A DNA stretch of 64,000 nucleotides from Xanthobacteraceae bacterium (lineage in GTDB: Bacteria; Pseudomonadota; Alphaproteobacteria; Rhizobiales; Xanthobacteraceae): the NCBI GenBank assembly GCA_019750915.1, contig JAIENY010000008.1, positions 164,783-228,782 on the forward strand, read 5' to 3'. The position numbers and the translations under genes are program-made. Position 1 is the stretch's first letter; every line of letters begins with the position of its first letter. Under the pieces are notes generated by a model. That model saw nothing but the letters and a program-made list of their open reading frames with translations, was not told the DNA's origin and did not search any database. Shown piece by piece: positions 1-9,640 of this stretch.

Positions 1-176
1 GAGTTGTCAGGCGGCTGCTGCAGGCCGGTACCGGAGCCCAGTCCGGCGTCGCCGCGGTTGATCGCCGGATTGAGCAATTCCGCCAGCGCCGGTCCGATCG
101 GCTGCACTTCCGGCCGATGCGCCTTCGATTTGGGAGCCTTGGGAGGCTTTTTTGGAGATTCGGGGGATTTCGCCAT
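1..176 (-). CDS. uvrB: UvrABC excinuclease subunit B, N-terminal end (partial)
   Basis: Only the first 58 codons are inside the window; the gene runs off the left edge. The ATG is at 176-174. The visible peptide starts with a Lys/Pro-rich, disordered stretch (MAKSPESPKKPPK), then LLNPAINRG and a Gly-rich stretch ending PPDNS. I associate this with the N-terminal extension of UvrB in Bradyrhizobium-type genomes, which precedes the helicase core. UvrB loads with UvrA on damaged DNA and hands it to UvrC in nucleotide excision repair. No helicase motif is visible, so the name rests on recognising a poorly conserved extension. It could be another protein with a similar tail. Confidence 0.5.
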   Translation of the reverse strand, partial: MAKSPESPKKPPKAPKSKAHRPEVQPIGPALAELLNPAINRGDAGLGSGTGLQQPPDN

Positions 177-250
177 AGCGGCAATATGGGGCGCGAGGCA
201 GGTTCGGAAAAGGGCGATTTGCTGGCCGGGATCAGACGAGTTTCATAGGG

Positions 251-1003
251 CTATAACGTCCTGATTGCAGTCCCTTTAAAAAGAATAGGCCCGGTGGGCC
301 GCCCAATGAGGGAGCCGCCTTCGGGCTCAAGGGTAATTTCGAAAAGCTGATTGGCCACGGTTTCCGGAAGCGATTCCAGATCCAGTTCCAGCGTGCGCGA
401 GCGGTTCGTGAGTCCAATGGACTTCGGCCCGACCGAGCGATCCCACAAGGTCCAGACTTGCAAGGTGCGGCCGGGAGGAACGTCGATGGCCTTGAGGGGG
501 ATTAGTTCGACCCGTCCATTTGCGAAGGTGTTGACCACGGCACCGGCTTCCTTGGTGGTGTCGTTGACGAGAATCGCGACATAGACCGGCTTGCTCTGCG
601 CCAGCGTTACCAGATCGCGGCGCAACTCCTTCGACGTTGTCAGCGCGCCGATGGCGATCACGGCGAATATCAGCGCGGCGAAACTTCCGGCCAGGCCGGC
701 GGCCCGCCAGAAACGAAGATTGTTCCAGACGGTTGCGCCCGCCAGTGCATTGCGCACGCCGGGCAACGGAGCGATCGCTTCGCTCACCGTAGTCTGCGCG
801 ATTCGGTTCCAGAGATCCGGACTGGGCGAAGCCGGTTCGGCCGAGGCGTCAAAGTCCGCCAGCCGTTCACGCCACGCATCGACCGCTTGTGCGAATGCCG
901 CGTCGGTGGCCAAGCGCCGTTCGGCCGCGGCTTCGTCTGCCGCGTCGAGCAGACCCATAACGTAGTCCGCAGCTATGATGTCATGTTCGGCCTGCATGCT
1001 CAT
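251..1003 (-). CDS. Anti-sigma factor, RskA/anti-sigma-K type
   Basis: This 250-residue membrane protein probably holds the neighbouring ECF sigma factor inactive. The N-terminal 90 residues form the cytoplasmic sigma-binding part (DYVMGLLD, then helices rich in Ala/Glu). One membrane helix lies near residues 98-122. The C-terminal periplasmic part has the RskA-type pattern VELIPLKAI...GRTLQVWTLW. The start chosen (ATG at 1003) overlaps the sigma stop codon as ATGA, a sign of translational coupling; a longer reading frame upstream lies inside the sigma gene and is not credible. The pair is typical of SigK-RskA modules, in which the anti-sigma factor is removed by proteolysis or redox signals. 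The inducing signal is not visible here. Confidence 0.85.
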   Translation of the reverse strand: MSMQAEHDIIAADYVMGLLDAADEAAAERRLATDAAFAQAVDAWRERLADFDASAEPASPSPDLWNRIAQTTVSEAIAPLPGVRNALAGATVWNNLRFWRAAGLAGSFAALIFAVIAIGALTTSKELRRDLVTLAQSKPVYVAILVNDTTKEAGAVVNTFANGRVELIPLKAIDVPPGRTLQVWTLWDRSVGPKSIGLTNRSRTLELDLESLPETVANQLFEITLEPEGGSLIGRPTGPILFKGTAIRTL

Positions 1004-1572
1004 CCCATGCACTCCTGCAGCGACATCAGTCCCCGACGTACCCAACTCTTGATCGTGCCGAGCGGCATTTTGAGCCGTCCGGCCAGCTCGCCGTGACTCA
1101 TGCCGTGAACATAAGCCAGCACGATCACATCCCGGCGCGGCCGTTCGATGCGATCGAGGCATCGCCGCAATGCGCTTGTTTCCGGCAGCCGCGAGATCGC
1201 GTCATCCGGGATGATGTCCTCCACAATGTCGTTGTGGTCGTAACGATGTTCGTTGCGGTGGATCGTCAGGGCGCAGTTTCTGACGATGGCATACAGCCAG
1301 CCGATGGAGCCTCCCCGGCCGGAATCGAAGGTGCTTGCACCGCGCCATATCCTCACAAACGCGTCGTGGACGGCTTCCTCGGCAAGATCCTGCCGGAGGA
1401 GAATCCGTCGCGCCACGCCGGTCATACGGGACGACTCGCTATCGTAAATCATCTGTAACGCCTTGCGGTCGCCCGCTGCGCACCGGGCCAGCGCCGCGCT
1501 CAACTGCGCGCTGCGTTCTGTGTCCTGCAACGGGTTGTGTGGCCGAGGGTCCAAAGCTGAAACCTGTGTCAT
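1000..1572 (-). CDS. ECF RNA polymerase sigma factor, SigK-like
   Basis: This 190-residue sigma-70 family protein has region 2 (about residues 25-95, with DLAEEAVHDAFVRIW and the promoter-melting segment SIGWLYAIVRN) and region 4 (about 135-185, with GTIKSWVRRGL as the recognition helix). It lacks regions 1 and 3, which defines an extracytoplasmic-function sigma factor. It is co-transcribed with the anti-sigma gene, overlapping it by 4 bp. The gene facing away at 1738 codes for a secreted DUF4394 protein, an arrangement consistent with that gene being part of the regulon. The target promoter sequence cannot be fixed from one example. Confidence 0.88.
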   Translation of the reverse strand: MTQVSALDPRPHNPLQDTERSAQLSAALARCAAGDRKALQMIYDSESSRMTGVARRILLRQDLAEEAVHDAFVRIWRGASTFDSGRGGSIGWLYAIVRNCALTIHRNEHRYDHNDIVEDIIPDDAISRLPETSALRRCLDRIERPRRDVIVLAYVHGMSHGELAGRLKMPLGTIKSWVRRGLMSLQECMG

Positions 1573-1737
1573 GCATTAGGAATTGCATGGTCTTTTTACT
1601 CCGGCGTGCGGCATTTGGATGCAGCCGGTTCAAAATAAATTTTGCATCGATGCATCCGTTCGCATTCGCCGCCGGTATCGCCTGTATCGGTCCCCGAATT
1701 TTCCATCTGAGGGGTCGACGAAACAGGGAGTTTTGTC

Positions 1738-2514
1738 ATGAAGTTCAACTCGATTTTAACGGCATCCGCTGCGATCCTGCTCAGTTCTGCGGCGGCTAAC
1801 GCTGCTCAGGTTGCTGCCCTCATCGGCACCGATACAATTGCGATTGTCGATACCGCACAGAAGAAAGCCATTGGTTCCGTCAAGGTCAGCGGCATTTCCG
1901 GCGCGCTGGTGGGCATCGATGTGCGTCCGTCGGATGGAATGCTTTACGGCGTTGTCGATGACGGAACGATTGTCACCATCGCCAAGGACGGCAGCGCAAC
2001 GATGAAGTCAAAGCTGGACACCATGGTTGTAAAGGGTTTGCCGGTGACGGTGGACTTCAACCCAGTCGCCGATCGCCTGCGCATCATGGCAGCGGACGGC
2101 ACGAACCTTCGCGCCAATGTCGATGACGGTAAGGTAACCAGGGATGGGGATCACAAATATGCTGACGCCGACATGCACAAGGGCGAGAAGCCGAACATCA
2201 TCGCAGGCGCCTACACCAACTCGGTGAAAGGCACCAAGGAGACCGCACTGTTCAATATCGATGGCACCATCGACGGTCTCATCAAGCAAGCCCCGCCGAA
2301 TGACGGCGTCCTCGGTGCGGTCGGTAAGCTTGGCATCAAGCCGACCACGGCTGCTTTCGACATCTGGTCGGACGGGAACGGAAAGAACGAAGCATGGTTG
2401 ATGGCTGGCGATACGCTTTACAGCGTCGATCTTGCAACCGGCAAAGCGAGTGAGGCCGCCAAAATCTCAGGCGTCAGCGGCACGGTGAAAGATATCGCAA
2501 TCCTCGGTATGTAA
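1738..2514 (+). CDS. Secreted DUF4394 domain protein
   Basis: This 258-residue protein has a clear signal peptide (residues 1-22, ending SAAANAAQ), so it is exported. The mature part matches the DUF4394 family in layout. It has a beta-propeller-like run with PVTVDFNPVADRLRIM (a hallmark of the family), then NLRANVDDGKVTRDGDHKYADAD, then YTNSVKGTKETALFNID. The function of DUF4394 is unknown; members are often near ECF sigma/anti-sigma pairs, as here. The start is an ATG preceded by AGGGAG. The 165-bp divergent gap to the sigma gene should hold both promoters. Sigma-dependent expression is an inference from position only. Confidence 0.8.
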   Translation: MKFNSILTASAAILLSSAAANAAQVAALIGTDTIAIVDTAQKKAIGSVKVSGISGALVGIDVRPSDGMLYGVVDDGTIVTIAKDGSATMKSKLDTMVVKGLPVTVDFNPVADRLRIMAADGTNLRANVDDGKVTRDGDHKYADADMHKGEKPNIIAGAYTNSVKGTKETALFNIDGTIDGLIKQAPPNDGVLGAVGKLGIKPTTAAFDIWSDGNGKNEAWLMAGDTLYSVDLATGKASEAAKISGVSGTVKDIAILGM

Positions 2515-2715
2515 GCCGCCGGGGTTTGACCCTCCAAGGTCTTTTGACGGCCGTGACAGACGGCGCCACGCTTGGTCGCGAGGCGCCGTCATTTTGCTTT
2601 TTCGACCAATCACAAAATGGGGAATAGCGGTTGCGTGCTTGACTCTCGCGCCCGGAAAGGTCAGGTGGATGCAATCGCATTGATTTCGCGATCGATGACA
2701 CTGCGGGATAAAAAG

Positions 2716-3414
2716 ATGATTGATCTCTATTACTGGCCCACGCCGAACGGCCACAAGATCACGATGTTTCTTGAAGAGGCAGGGGTTCCTTACACGGTTC
2801 ATCCGGTCAACATCAGCAAGGGCGATCAGTTCAAGCCCGACTTCCTTGAGATTGCGCCCAACAACCGGATGCCTGCGATTGTCGATCAGGCGCCTGCCGA
2901 TGGCGGCAAGCCAATTCCGATTTTCGAATCCGGCGCGATACTGATGTATCTGGGCGCCAAGACCGGTCAGTTTTTGCCGGCTGAATTGCGCAAGCGCTTT
3001 GAAGTGGTCCAATGGTTGATGTGGCAGATGGGCGGGCTTGGCCCGATGGCCGGTCAGAACCATCATTTCGTGCAATACGCGCCGGAACGCATCCCGTATG
3101 CGATGGAGCGTTACATCAAGGAGACCAACCGGCTTTATGGAGTGTTGGACAAGCGTCTCGCCGATCGCGAGTTCGTCGCGGGCGAATATTCCATTGCCGA
3201 CATGGCGTCCTATCCATGGATTGTGCCGCACAAGCGGCAGCAGCAAAATCTTGAAGACTTTCCGCATCTGAATCGCTGGTTCGAGGCAATCAAGGCCCGG
3301 CCCGCGACGGTTCGTGCCTATGCGATCGCCAGAGAGGTCAATCCGGACAACAAGCCGGTCGTCGATGACGAATCGAAAAAGCTTCTGTTCGGCCAGACGG
3401 CGCAGAAGGCATGA
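2716..3414 (+). CDS. Glutathione S-transferase, YfcG/Nu-class-like
   Basis: This 232-residue cytosolic protein has an N-terminal thioredoxin fold (MIDLYYWPTPNGHKITMFLEE, then NNRMPAIVD and FESGAILMYL for glutathione binding). A helical C-terminal domain follows, with the conserved N-capping motif FSIADMA-like EYSIADMASYPWI. Nu-class (YfcG-type) enzymes reduce disulfides using glutathione; this one has the typical N-terminal tyrosines and TPNG loop. I chose the ATG at 2716 because it matches the family start; an in-frame ATG at 2695 has no better ribosome site. A second GST starts 12 bp downstream, so the two are probably co-transcribed. The substrate is unknown. Confidence 0.85.
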   Translation: MIDLYYWPTPNGHKITMFLEEAGVPYTVHPVNISKGDQFKPDFLEIAPNNRMPAIVDQAPADGGKPIPIFESGAILMYLGAKTGQFLPAELRKRFEVVQWLMWQMGGLGPMAGQNHHFVQYAPERIPYAMERYIKETNRLYGVLDKRLADREFVAGEYSIADMASYPWIVPHKRQQQNLEDFPHLNRWFEAIKARPATVRAYAIAREVNPDNKPVVDDESKKLLFGQTAQKA

Positions 3415-3426
3415 GGAAGAACTGGC

Positions 3427-4122
3427 ATGACGCGGCAATTGTTTGAACTTGCAGGCAGCGATCCGTGCCGGGTGTTCAGTCCGTATTGCTGGCGCACGCG
3501 CATGGCGCTGATGCACAAGGGACTCGAGTTTGATTCGATCCCGTGGCGGTTCGTCGAAAAGGATGCCATCAGGCCGCATAACTCCGAAAAGGTGCCGGTG
3601 CTGATCGACGGCGACAGATCGGTCGCCGATTCATGGGCCATCGCGGGTTATCTTGAGGAGACCTATCCCGATAAGCCCTCGCTGTTTGGTGGCGAGAGCG
3701 GGCGGGCGATGGCGCGGTTTCTCAACAACTGGAGTGATATTTCGGTTGGCCAGATTGCGCCTTACATCATCTCGGATATCCACGCGCAACTCGATGCAGG
3801 CGACCAGGATTACTTCCGCAGAACCCGCGAGAAGAACATGGGTAAGCCGCTGGAGGTGGCTACAGCCGGCCGCGAGGCGAGGCTGGACGATCTGCACCGC
3901 TGGCTGCACCCGCTGCGCATGACGCTGCGTACACAGCCTTATCTCGGCGGTGACGCCCCGAATTATGCCGATTATATCGTGTTTGGCCCGTTCCAATGGG
4001 CGCGTGTCGCCAGTCCGTTCGAAATTCTCAAACCGGACGATCTAATTTACGCTTGGCGCGAACGGATGCTCGATCTATTTGACGGCATGGCGCGGCGGGC
4101 GCCGGTCGTTGCTGCGGCCTAA
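3427..4122 (+). CDS. Glutathione S-transferase family protein, LigE-like
   Basis: This 231-residue protein has a thioredoxin-fold N-terminus with PCRVFSPYCWRTRMAL, KVPVLIDGD and VADSWAIAGYLEETYP (glutathione gamma-glutamyl contact). The all-helical C-terminal domain includes GGDAPNYADYIVFGPFQW. The SPYCWR arrangement is typical of the LigE/beta-etherase-like branch, some members of which cleave aryl ether bonds in lignin dimers, but most are uncharacterised. It follows the first GST by 12 bp in the same direction. It converges on a Cys-rich gene, overlapping it by 4 bp at the 3' ends. I would not assign a substrate. Confidence 0.8.
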   Translation: MTRQLFELAGSDPCRVFSPYCWRTRMALMHKGLEFDSIPWRFVEKDAIRPHNSEKVPVLIDGDRSVADSWAIAGYLEETYPDKPSLFGGESGRAMARFLNNWSDISVGQIAPYIISDIHAQLDAGDQDYFRRTREKNMGKPLEVATAGREARLDDLHRWLHPLRMTLRTQPYLGGDAPNYADYIVFGPFQWARVASPFEILKPDDLIYAWRERMLDLFDGMARRAPVVAAA

Positions 4123-4316
4123 CGCAAACGGGTTGCCTCAGCGCGCAAACAGTCGCGGCAAATGCAATCTGAGCTGCCGCCCGGCATCGGCAGCCGGGCG
4201 GATTCGTCCATACACCAGCAACGCCCGGACGGATCACAGGTGAAGGCGATTCCGCAACGCTCGCAGAGCAGCGCGCGGGGTTGGGCCTGATCGAGCTTCG
4301 GTAAAGAATCCCTCAT
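4119..4316 (-). CDS. Cysteine-rich CWC family protein
   Basis: This 65-residue protein has Cys pairs in the order CERCG, FTCDP, CWCM and CICRDC, matching the small CWC family, which is thought to bind a metal ion. The motif GRCWC is the family signature. I chose the ATG at 4316 (MRDSLPKLDQ) over an upstream in-frame start because the family begins shortly before the first CxxC. It lies 84 bp upstream of nothing on its strand and converges with the LigE-like GST. Its function is unknown. Confidence 0.7.
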   Translation of the reverse strand: MRDSLPKLDQAQPRALLCERCGIAFTCDPSGRCWCMDESARLPMPGGSSDCICRDCLRAEATRLR

Positions 4317-4400
4317 GGCATGAGCGTCTGTCCTGAGCGCTCGGCCGTCAAGCTGATGCACGAACTCATCGCTCGGGGATTTGACGGACCACCCGGGATT

Positions 4401-5192
4401 CTAGGCGATCTGCGGCGCACCGCGAAGCGCCTCCGCTGTCATGCGGCGAACGGCCGTTTCGGCGTTGCGAGCGATGTGCTTGCGATTGGCGGATACATCA
4501 TAAGCCACCGGCTCGCCCCAGCTCACCACCACATCGATCGCCCCGGCTGCGATGACACCGAAGAAATGCGGCATCAGGTCTGTCTCGCCATACCACGCCA
4601 CCTTGTCGCGCAGAGCCCGTCCGATTGGAATCCCGCCAAATCGGACGTAGGCGATTGATACCGGCTGAACGACCACCTGCTTGTGTGTCGCGTCGCCAAT
4701 CGTGTGATGGACCGCGCCAATCAAAGCCGACCGGAATGGCAGAATGCGGATGCCGTCGCTGGATGTGCCTTCGGGAAACAGCACCACCGCGTCGCCGCCG
4801 CGCAGCCGTTCCGCCATCGCGCCCGCAGCCTCTCCGGTTTTATGTCGCCGTTCGCGATCGATAAAGACGGTCCGCTGCAGTCTGGCGAGCGTGCCGAAAA
4901 TTGGCCAGTTCGCGACTTCCGATTTCGAGACAAAAACGATCGGTGCAACGGCGCTGAGAACCGAAATGTCCAGCCAGGAAACGTGATTGGAAAGAATCAG
5001 GACCTCTTCCGCGTTGCTTCGCTTGCCGGTCTGGTGGATACGGACACCCAGTAGTGCGCAGGCGATACGGTGAAAAAACACGGGAACCGAACGCTGGAGA
5101 TCGTTGTTCAAGGCTCGGCCGATCAGATGAAATGGCACGAGCACAAGGAAGGTGAGAACCAGTAGCGGAAGAATGACGACGGCCCGGATCAT
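4401..5192 (-). CDS. Lysophospholipid acyltransferase (PlsC family)
   Basis: This 263-residue membrane enzyme belongs to the 1-acyl-glycerol-3-phosphate acyltransferase family. A hydrophobic N-terminus (residues 3-25) anchors it. The catalytic HX4D motif is NHVSWLD (His70, Asp75), and the glycerol-phosphate binding motif is FPEGTSSDG (139-147). Such enzymes transfer an acyl chain to the sn-2 position of lysophosphatidate or to ornithine lipids. The protein resembles the OlsA/PlsC-like group common in rhizobia, and the exact acceptor cannot be decided. It begins divergently from the DUF486 gene at 5452, with 259 bp between that hold no recognisable feature beyond likely promoters. Confidence 0.82.
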   Translation of the reverse strand: MIRAVVILPLLVLTFLVLVPFHLIGRALNNDLQRSVPVFFHRIACALLGVRIHQTGKRSNAEEVLILSNHVSWLDISVLSAVAPIVFVSKSEVANWPIFGTLARLQRTVFIDRERRHKTGEAAGAMAERLRGGDAVVLFPEGTSSDGIRILPFRSALIGAVHHTIGDATHKQVVVQPVSIAYVRFGGIPIGRALRDKVAWYGETDLMPHFFGVIAAGAIDVVVSWGEPVAYDVSANRKHIARNAETAVRRMTAEALRGAPQIA

Positions 5193-5451
5193 GTTTTTTC
5201 AGACAGCGGAAAGGTTCGAGTAAATAAGACTATCACAAAAAAAAAGCGGCCCCCATGACCACGTTGCAGAGGAAGCTGCGGGTTGTGGACAGGGACCGCA
5301 AACGCGAGACGGTCGACGGGGCATGTCTCGCTTGTGTCCACGCTAGGCGAGGTCTGTTACATCAAGGTGACAGGTCTATTTTTTGCACCCAAATATCGGT
5401 GCTGCCACCCGGCGGCCGCTTTCTCGAAGCCATGCTGACAAAGGATGATCC

Positions 5452-5802
5452 ATGCCGACTATTTCGCCCTCCCTGTTGCCCATTCTCATGCTGTTCGGAT
5501 CGAATTGTTTCATGACTTTCGCGTGGTATGGCCATCTGCGTTTCAAGGAAAGCCCGCTGCCGTGGGTAATTCTTGTGAGCTGGGGGATCGCGTTTTTTGA
5601 ATATTGGCTCGCAGTGCCCGCCAATCGCTGGGGCAGTGATGTCTATTCGCCGGCGCAACTGAAAACCATCCAGGAAGTCATCACGCTGATTGTATTCGCG
5701 GGGTTCTCGACGCTCTATCTCAAGGAGCCGCTCAGCTGGAATCACGCACTCGGATTCGCCTTCATCGCGCTCGGGGCGTTCTTCATCTTCCATAAATGGT
5801 AA
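5452..5802 (+). CDS. DMT-superfamily membrane protein (DUF486)
   Basis: This 116-residue protein has four predicted membrane helices (about 5-25, 35-53, 70-88, 95-113). The sequence FFEYWLAVPANRWG followed by QLKTIQEVITL and FSTLYLKEPL is the DUF486 pattern. DUF486 proteins are half-size relatives of drug/metabolite transporters and presumably work as dimers; the substrate is unknown. The start ATG follows GATCC and the length is normal for the family. It ends 10 bp before the stop of a small gene on the other strand. Confidence 0.82.
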   Translation: MPTISPSLLPILMLFGSNCFMTFAWYGHLRFKESPLPWVILVSWGIAFFEYWLAVPANRWGSDVYSPAQLKTIQEVITLIVFAGFSTLYLKEPLSWNHALGFAFIALGAFFIFHKW

Positions 5803-5811
5803 GCGGTCGCT

Positions 5812-5946
5812 TCAGCGCGCCATAAGGGTGCTTCTGACTGGAGGCTTGATCTCGCTTTGCTTCGCACTTCCGGCGATCAGAAGTGACGTCATCAGCACGA
5901 TGGCGGCCGCAAGCGAGGTGACGACAATGACGACGGGTGTCTTCAT
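5812..5946 (-). CDS. Small single-pass membrane protein, 44 aa
   Basis: This short reading frame starts at the ATG at 5946 (preceded by GGAGGCTGCC, a good ribosome site) and ends at the TGA at 5814-5812. The product begins MKTPVVIVVTS and has one hydrophobic helix (about residues 4-26), followed by a basic, polar tail ending STLMAR. It is unrecognised. The ribosome site, one clean helix and a second small membrane protein 33 bp upstream on the same strand support it as real. Confidence 0.5.
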   Translation of the reverse strand: MKTPVVIVVTSLAAAIVLMTSLLIAGSAKQSEIKPPVRSTLMAR

Positions 5947-5979
5947 GGCAGCCTCCAGCGCAGCGAGGAGATCGGCTCT

Positions 5980-6150
5980 TCAAGCGATCGTCATCACGAC
6001 GTAGACCGACAGCAGGGCGATGGAGAGCATCAGGCATGCACTCAGGCAAACTGTCGCGCGCATGGCGAGCTCCAGGTCTCGTGACTGTTGCCAGCGAAAC
6101 GGCGCGGTCTGATCGAACATATCGCGATCCGCAAGGTGGGGTCGCATCAT
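5980..6150 (-). CDS. Small membrane protein, 56 aa
   Basis: This reading frame begins MMRPHLADRDMF and ends with one strong membrane helix (MRATVCLSACLMLSIALLSVYVVMTIA, positions about 30-56). I chose the ATG at 6150, which has AGGA about 9 bases upstream; a longer frame runs further but through unlikely sequence. The N-terminal half is charged and Trp-containing (FRWQQSRDLELA). No family is recognised. It lies 33 bp upstream of the 44-aa membrane protein, and the two may form one transcript. Confidence 0.45.
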   Translation of the reverse strand: MMRPHLADRDMFDQTAPFRWQQSRDLELAMRATVCLSACLMLSIALLSVYVVMTIA

Positions 6151-6302
6151 GGCTGTCAATCCTAGGGTCAATCTCAAAGTGTGGCGCGAATCACCACATG
6201 TTGAGATGTGACAGAATTTGCAGCTTGAATTTTGGCGGCCGCTGTCCAAAAGGTGGCGGAATAAAGGCGTATTCCATCGCCCCCTTGCGATCTTATGGCA
6301 GC

Positions 6303-6956
6303 TCAGAGGGCTTGGGCAGCGCGGGCTGAGGCGACAGAAACGTCGGCAGCAAGTTTAATCATCGGCACGAAACGCTGCTCGCTTTCGATCCGCCTCAACC
6401 ACGAGCGAATCGAGGGAAAGCTGGTCAGGTCGAAATCGCACTGCTCGGCAACATGGGTGTAGCCATAAAGTGCGATGTCAGCGACGGTGAGATGCCCCGC
6501 CGCGAAATAGTCCCGCGTCTTGAGATGGTTTTCCATCACGCTGAGCGCGCCATAACCACGCTCCATCCAGTCCTCCAGCGCATGCTTTTGCAATTCGCGC
6601 CCGCCGCGCACCAGCGCCAGCCAGAAATATGCGGCACCGACACTCGGCTCCAGCGCATGTTGTTCGAAAAAGGTCCATTGTAGCGTTTCAGCAAGATCAA
6701 TCCTGCCCTCGGGGGCAAGCCGTGAACCGACGGCGACATACCAGAGGATCGCGTTGGATTCGGCGAGGTAGCGATTGGTCGCCACTTCAAGCAAAGGCAC
6801 TTGGCCGCTTGGATTCTTCGCAAGAAAGTCCGGTGTCCGGCTTTCACCGCGCAGAATATCGACCTCGATCACTTCATAAGGCTCATCGAGCAGGGCCAGC
6901 GCGAGGCGAACCTTGTAGCTGTTGCCGGAACGTTGCATGGAATAGAGTTTGTACAT
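6303..6956 (-). CDS. Glutathione S-transferase family protein
   Basis: This 217-residue protein starts MYKLYSMQRSGNSYKVRLAL, with the serine/tyrosine catalytic region of bacterial GSTs. NPSGQVPLLE and LAESNAILWYVA follow as the glutathione-binding cis-Pro loop and Glu-Ser pair. The C-terminal helical domain has HLTVADIALYGYTHVAEQ, the structural N-capping box. I chose the ATG at 6956 because the 37 extra upstream codons of the open frame look non-coding. It is the third GST within 4.3 kb but on the opposite strand from the first two. Its substrate is unknown. Confidence 0.83.
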   Translation of the reverse strand: MYKLYSMQRSGNSYKVRLALALLDEPYEVIEVDILRGESRTPDFLAKNPSGQVPLLEVATNRYLAESNAILWYVAVGSRLAPEGRIDLAETLQWTFFEQHALEPSVGAAYFWLALVRGGRELQKHALEDWMERGYGALSVMENHLKTRDYFAAGHLTVADIALYGYTHVAEQCDFDLTSFPSIRSWLRRIESEQRFVPMIKLAADVSVASARAAQAL

Positions 6957-7117
6957 TAACGCTTTCGTTAAAAGTAAATGAAGACCGGAGTTTGAGCCCG
7001 AAGAATGGGGCGGCAATTGCGGCGGCGCAAGGTCGAACAATTGGAAATAACCGAGACCGCCTGGCACCGCAGCAAATCCGTCGGCCTATCGGGGCGCGGT
7101 GTGTCACCGAGAGCCCA

Positions 7118-8137
7118 TCAAACATTTTCAAATTTACGGGCAATCCGGTGAGAACTCGCCGGTGTGGCAAGATTCGTGTCTCCTGGTACGATCGATGGAG
7201 ATGCGACTTCCGCCGAAGGATGGTCGACTGGCAGAAATTTCTCCACCCAGAACCAGGCGATGGCGGCGATGACGATTCCGGCAAGAACATCGATGAAATA
7301 ATGACTGCCTTGGATCGGCGTCGCCACGATCAAAGTTATGTTCAGGCCAAGAGCAACCCAGCGCAACACAGGAATTTGCCAAAACGCCGCCGCAAATAAT
7401 ATTCCGAGCGCGGCATGCAGACTGGGAAATGTAATGATCCCCTCTGAGTGCAGGCCGGTCAGAATACGGAATGTGCCGTCGCGAAGGCCGTTGAACGCTG
7501 GCCAACTGGTTGCGGAAAGCGGCAAATCGTAATTGTTGGCGGCCGTCGCCTTGATGCCCAGAAACAACCAAGGACCCTCGGCGGGAATGATCGAGGAGAG
7601 GGCGATCGTCAGCAGTGAGGTCACCATGAAGGCGCCGACAAAAACGCTCAGCCGCCTAAGACGATTGCAGAAGCTGAGAACCAGCACGGTCGTGATGGTT
7701 TGAACGAAAAAACTTAGATAGGCCAACAGCAGGATGTTTCTCAGCCACGGGTGATGTGACACGAAATCCACATAGGTCAGCCAGTCGAGCCCGAGCGCAC
7801 GATCCAACCCCGAAAGCGTCGCGTCCTGTAGCGGCAGTCCGGCCGATGCTGCGATGTACGACAGGGGCGCGCCGAGCGCCGCGAATGCCACAACGTATCC
7901 TGTCCCCATGAGAGCGCAGGACAGCCGGGCGTCCGGCCTGATCGCGCGATAAAACCAGCCAAGCGCCAGCATCGCCGCGGCGCTGACCATCGGCGTGATA
8001 AAGGTCATCCATTGGGCCTGAAATCGCCCGAAGGCGACTGAAGTGAGATCGGCTGCTCCGACACCGGTCAGGATCAACAGTGGCAAGCGGTCCGTATAAG
8101 GCAGCGGCGAGGTTTGGCGGGTCACTCTCGGTCTCAT
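7118..8137 (-). CDS. PAP2-superfamily phosphatase (inositolphosphotransferase-like)
   Basis: This polytopic membrane protein of about 339 residues has several helices. The PAP2 catalytic elements sit in the last third: FPSLHAALGI (PSxH, general acid) and then GSHYFIDVLAGI, the SRxxxxxHxxxD-like box with the nucleophilic His and its Asp partner. The large spacing and TFPSLHAA form resemble the inositolphosphorylceramide synthase-like branch of PAP2 proteins, which moves head groups between lipids or dephosphorylates them. I start it at the ATG at 8137; an in-frame ATG at 8242 would add 35 polar residues. The substrate is not known. Confidence 0.75.
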   Translation of the reverse strand: MRPRVTRQTSPLPYTDRLPLLILTGVGAADLTSVAFGRFQAQWMTFITPMVSAAAMLALGWFYRAIRPDARLSCALMGTGYVVAFAALGAPLSYIAASAGLPLQDATLSGLDRALGLDWLTYVDFVSHHPWLRNILLLAYLSFFVQTITTVLVLSFCNRLRRLSVFVGAFMVTSLLTIALSSIIPAEGPWLFLGIKATAANNYDLPLSATSWPAFNGLRDGTFRILTGLHSEGIITFPSLHAALGILFAAAFWQIPVLRWVALGLNITLIVATPIQGSHYFIDVLAGIVIAAIAWFWVEKFLPVDHPSAEVASPSIVPGDTNLATPASSHRIARKFENV

Positions 8138-8177
8138 CGAACTGGGCTGCCCTGTTGTGGCATGGCTGTCTTGTTGA

Positions 8178-9512
<1,335 letters not shown>

Positions 9513-9640
9513 CGATTTTCGAGAATTTCTCACCTTTGTGATTTGCAGATGACGAGCGACGTGGTACTGCCGCCTCGATCTTTCCTTTCTACCTCATCAG
9601 ACGTATCGTACTCGCGATCGTTTTAGTTGGAGATACATCC

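Noticed and set aside
2467..3579. Long minus-strand open frame opposite the first glutathione transferase
   Set aside because: It is antisense to a clear GST with all motifs; its own sequence has no family pattern and no ribosome site.
6629..7399. 256-codon plus-strand frame
   Set aside because: It spans the opposite strand of a GST and a PAP2 gene and the gap between them; composition is that of a shadow frame.
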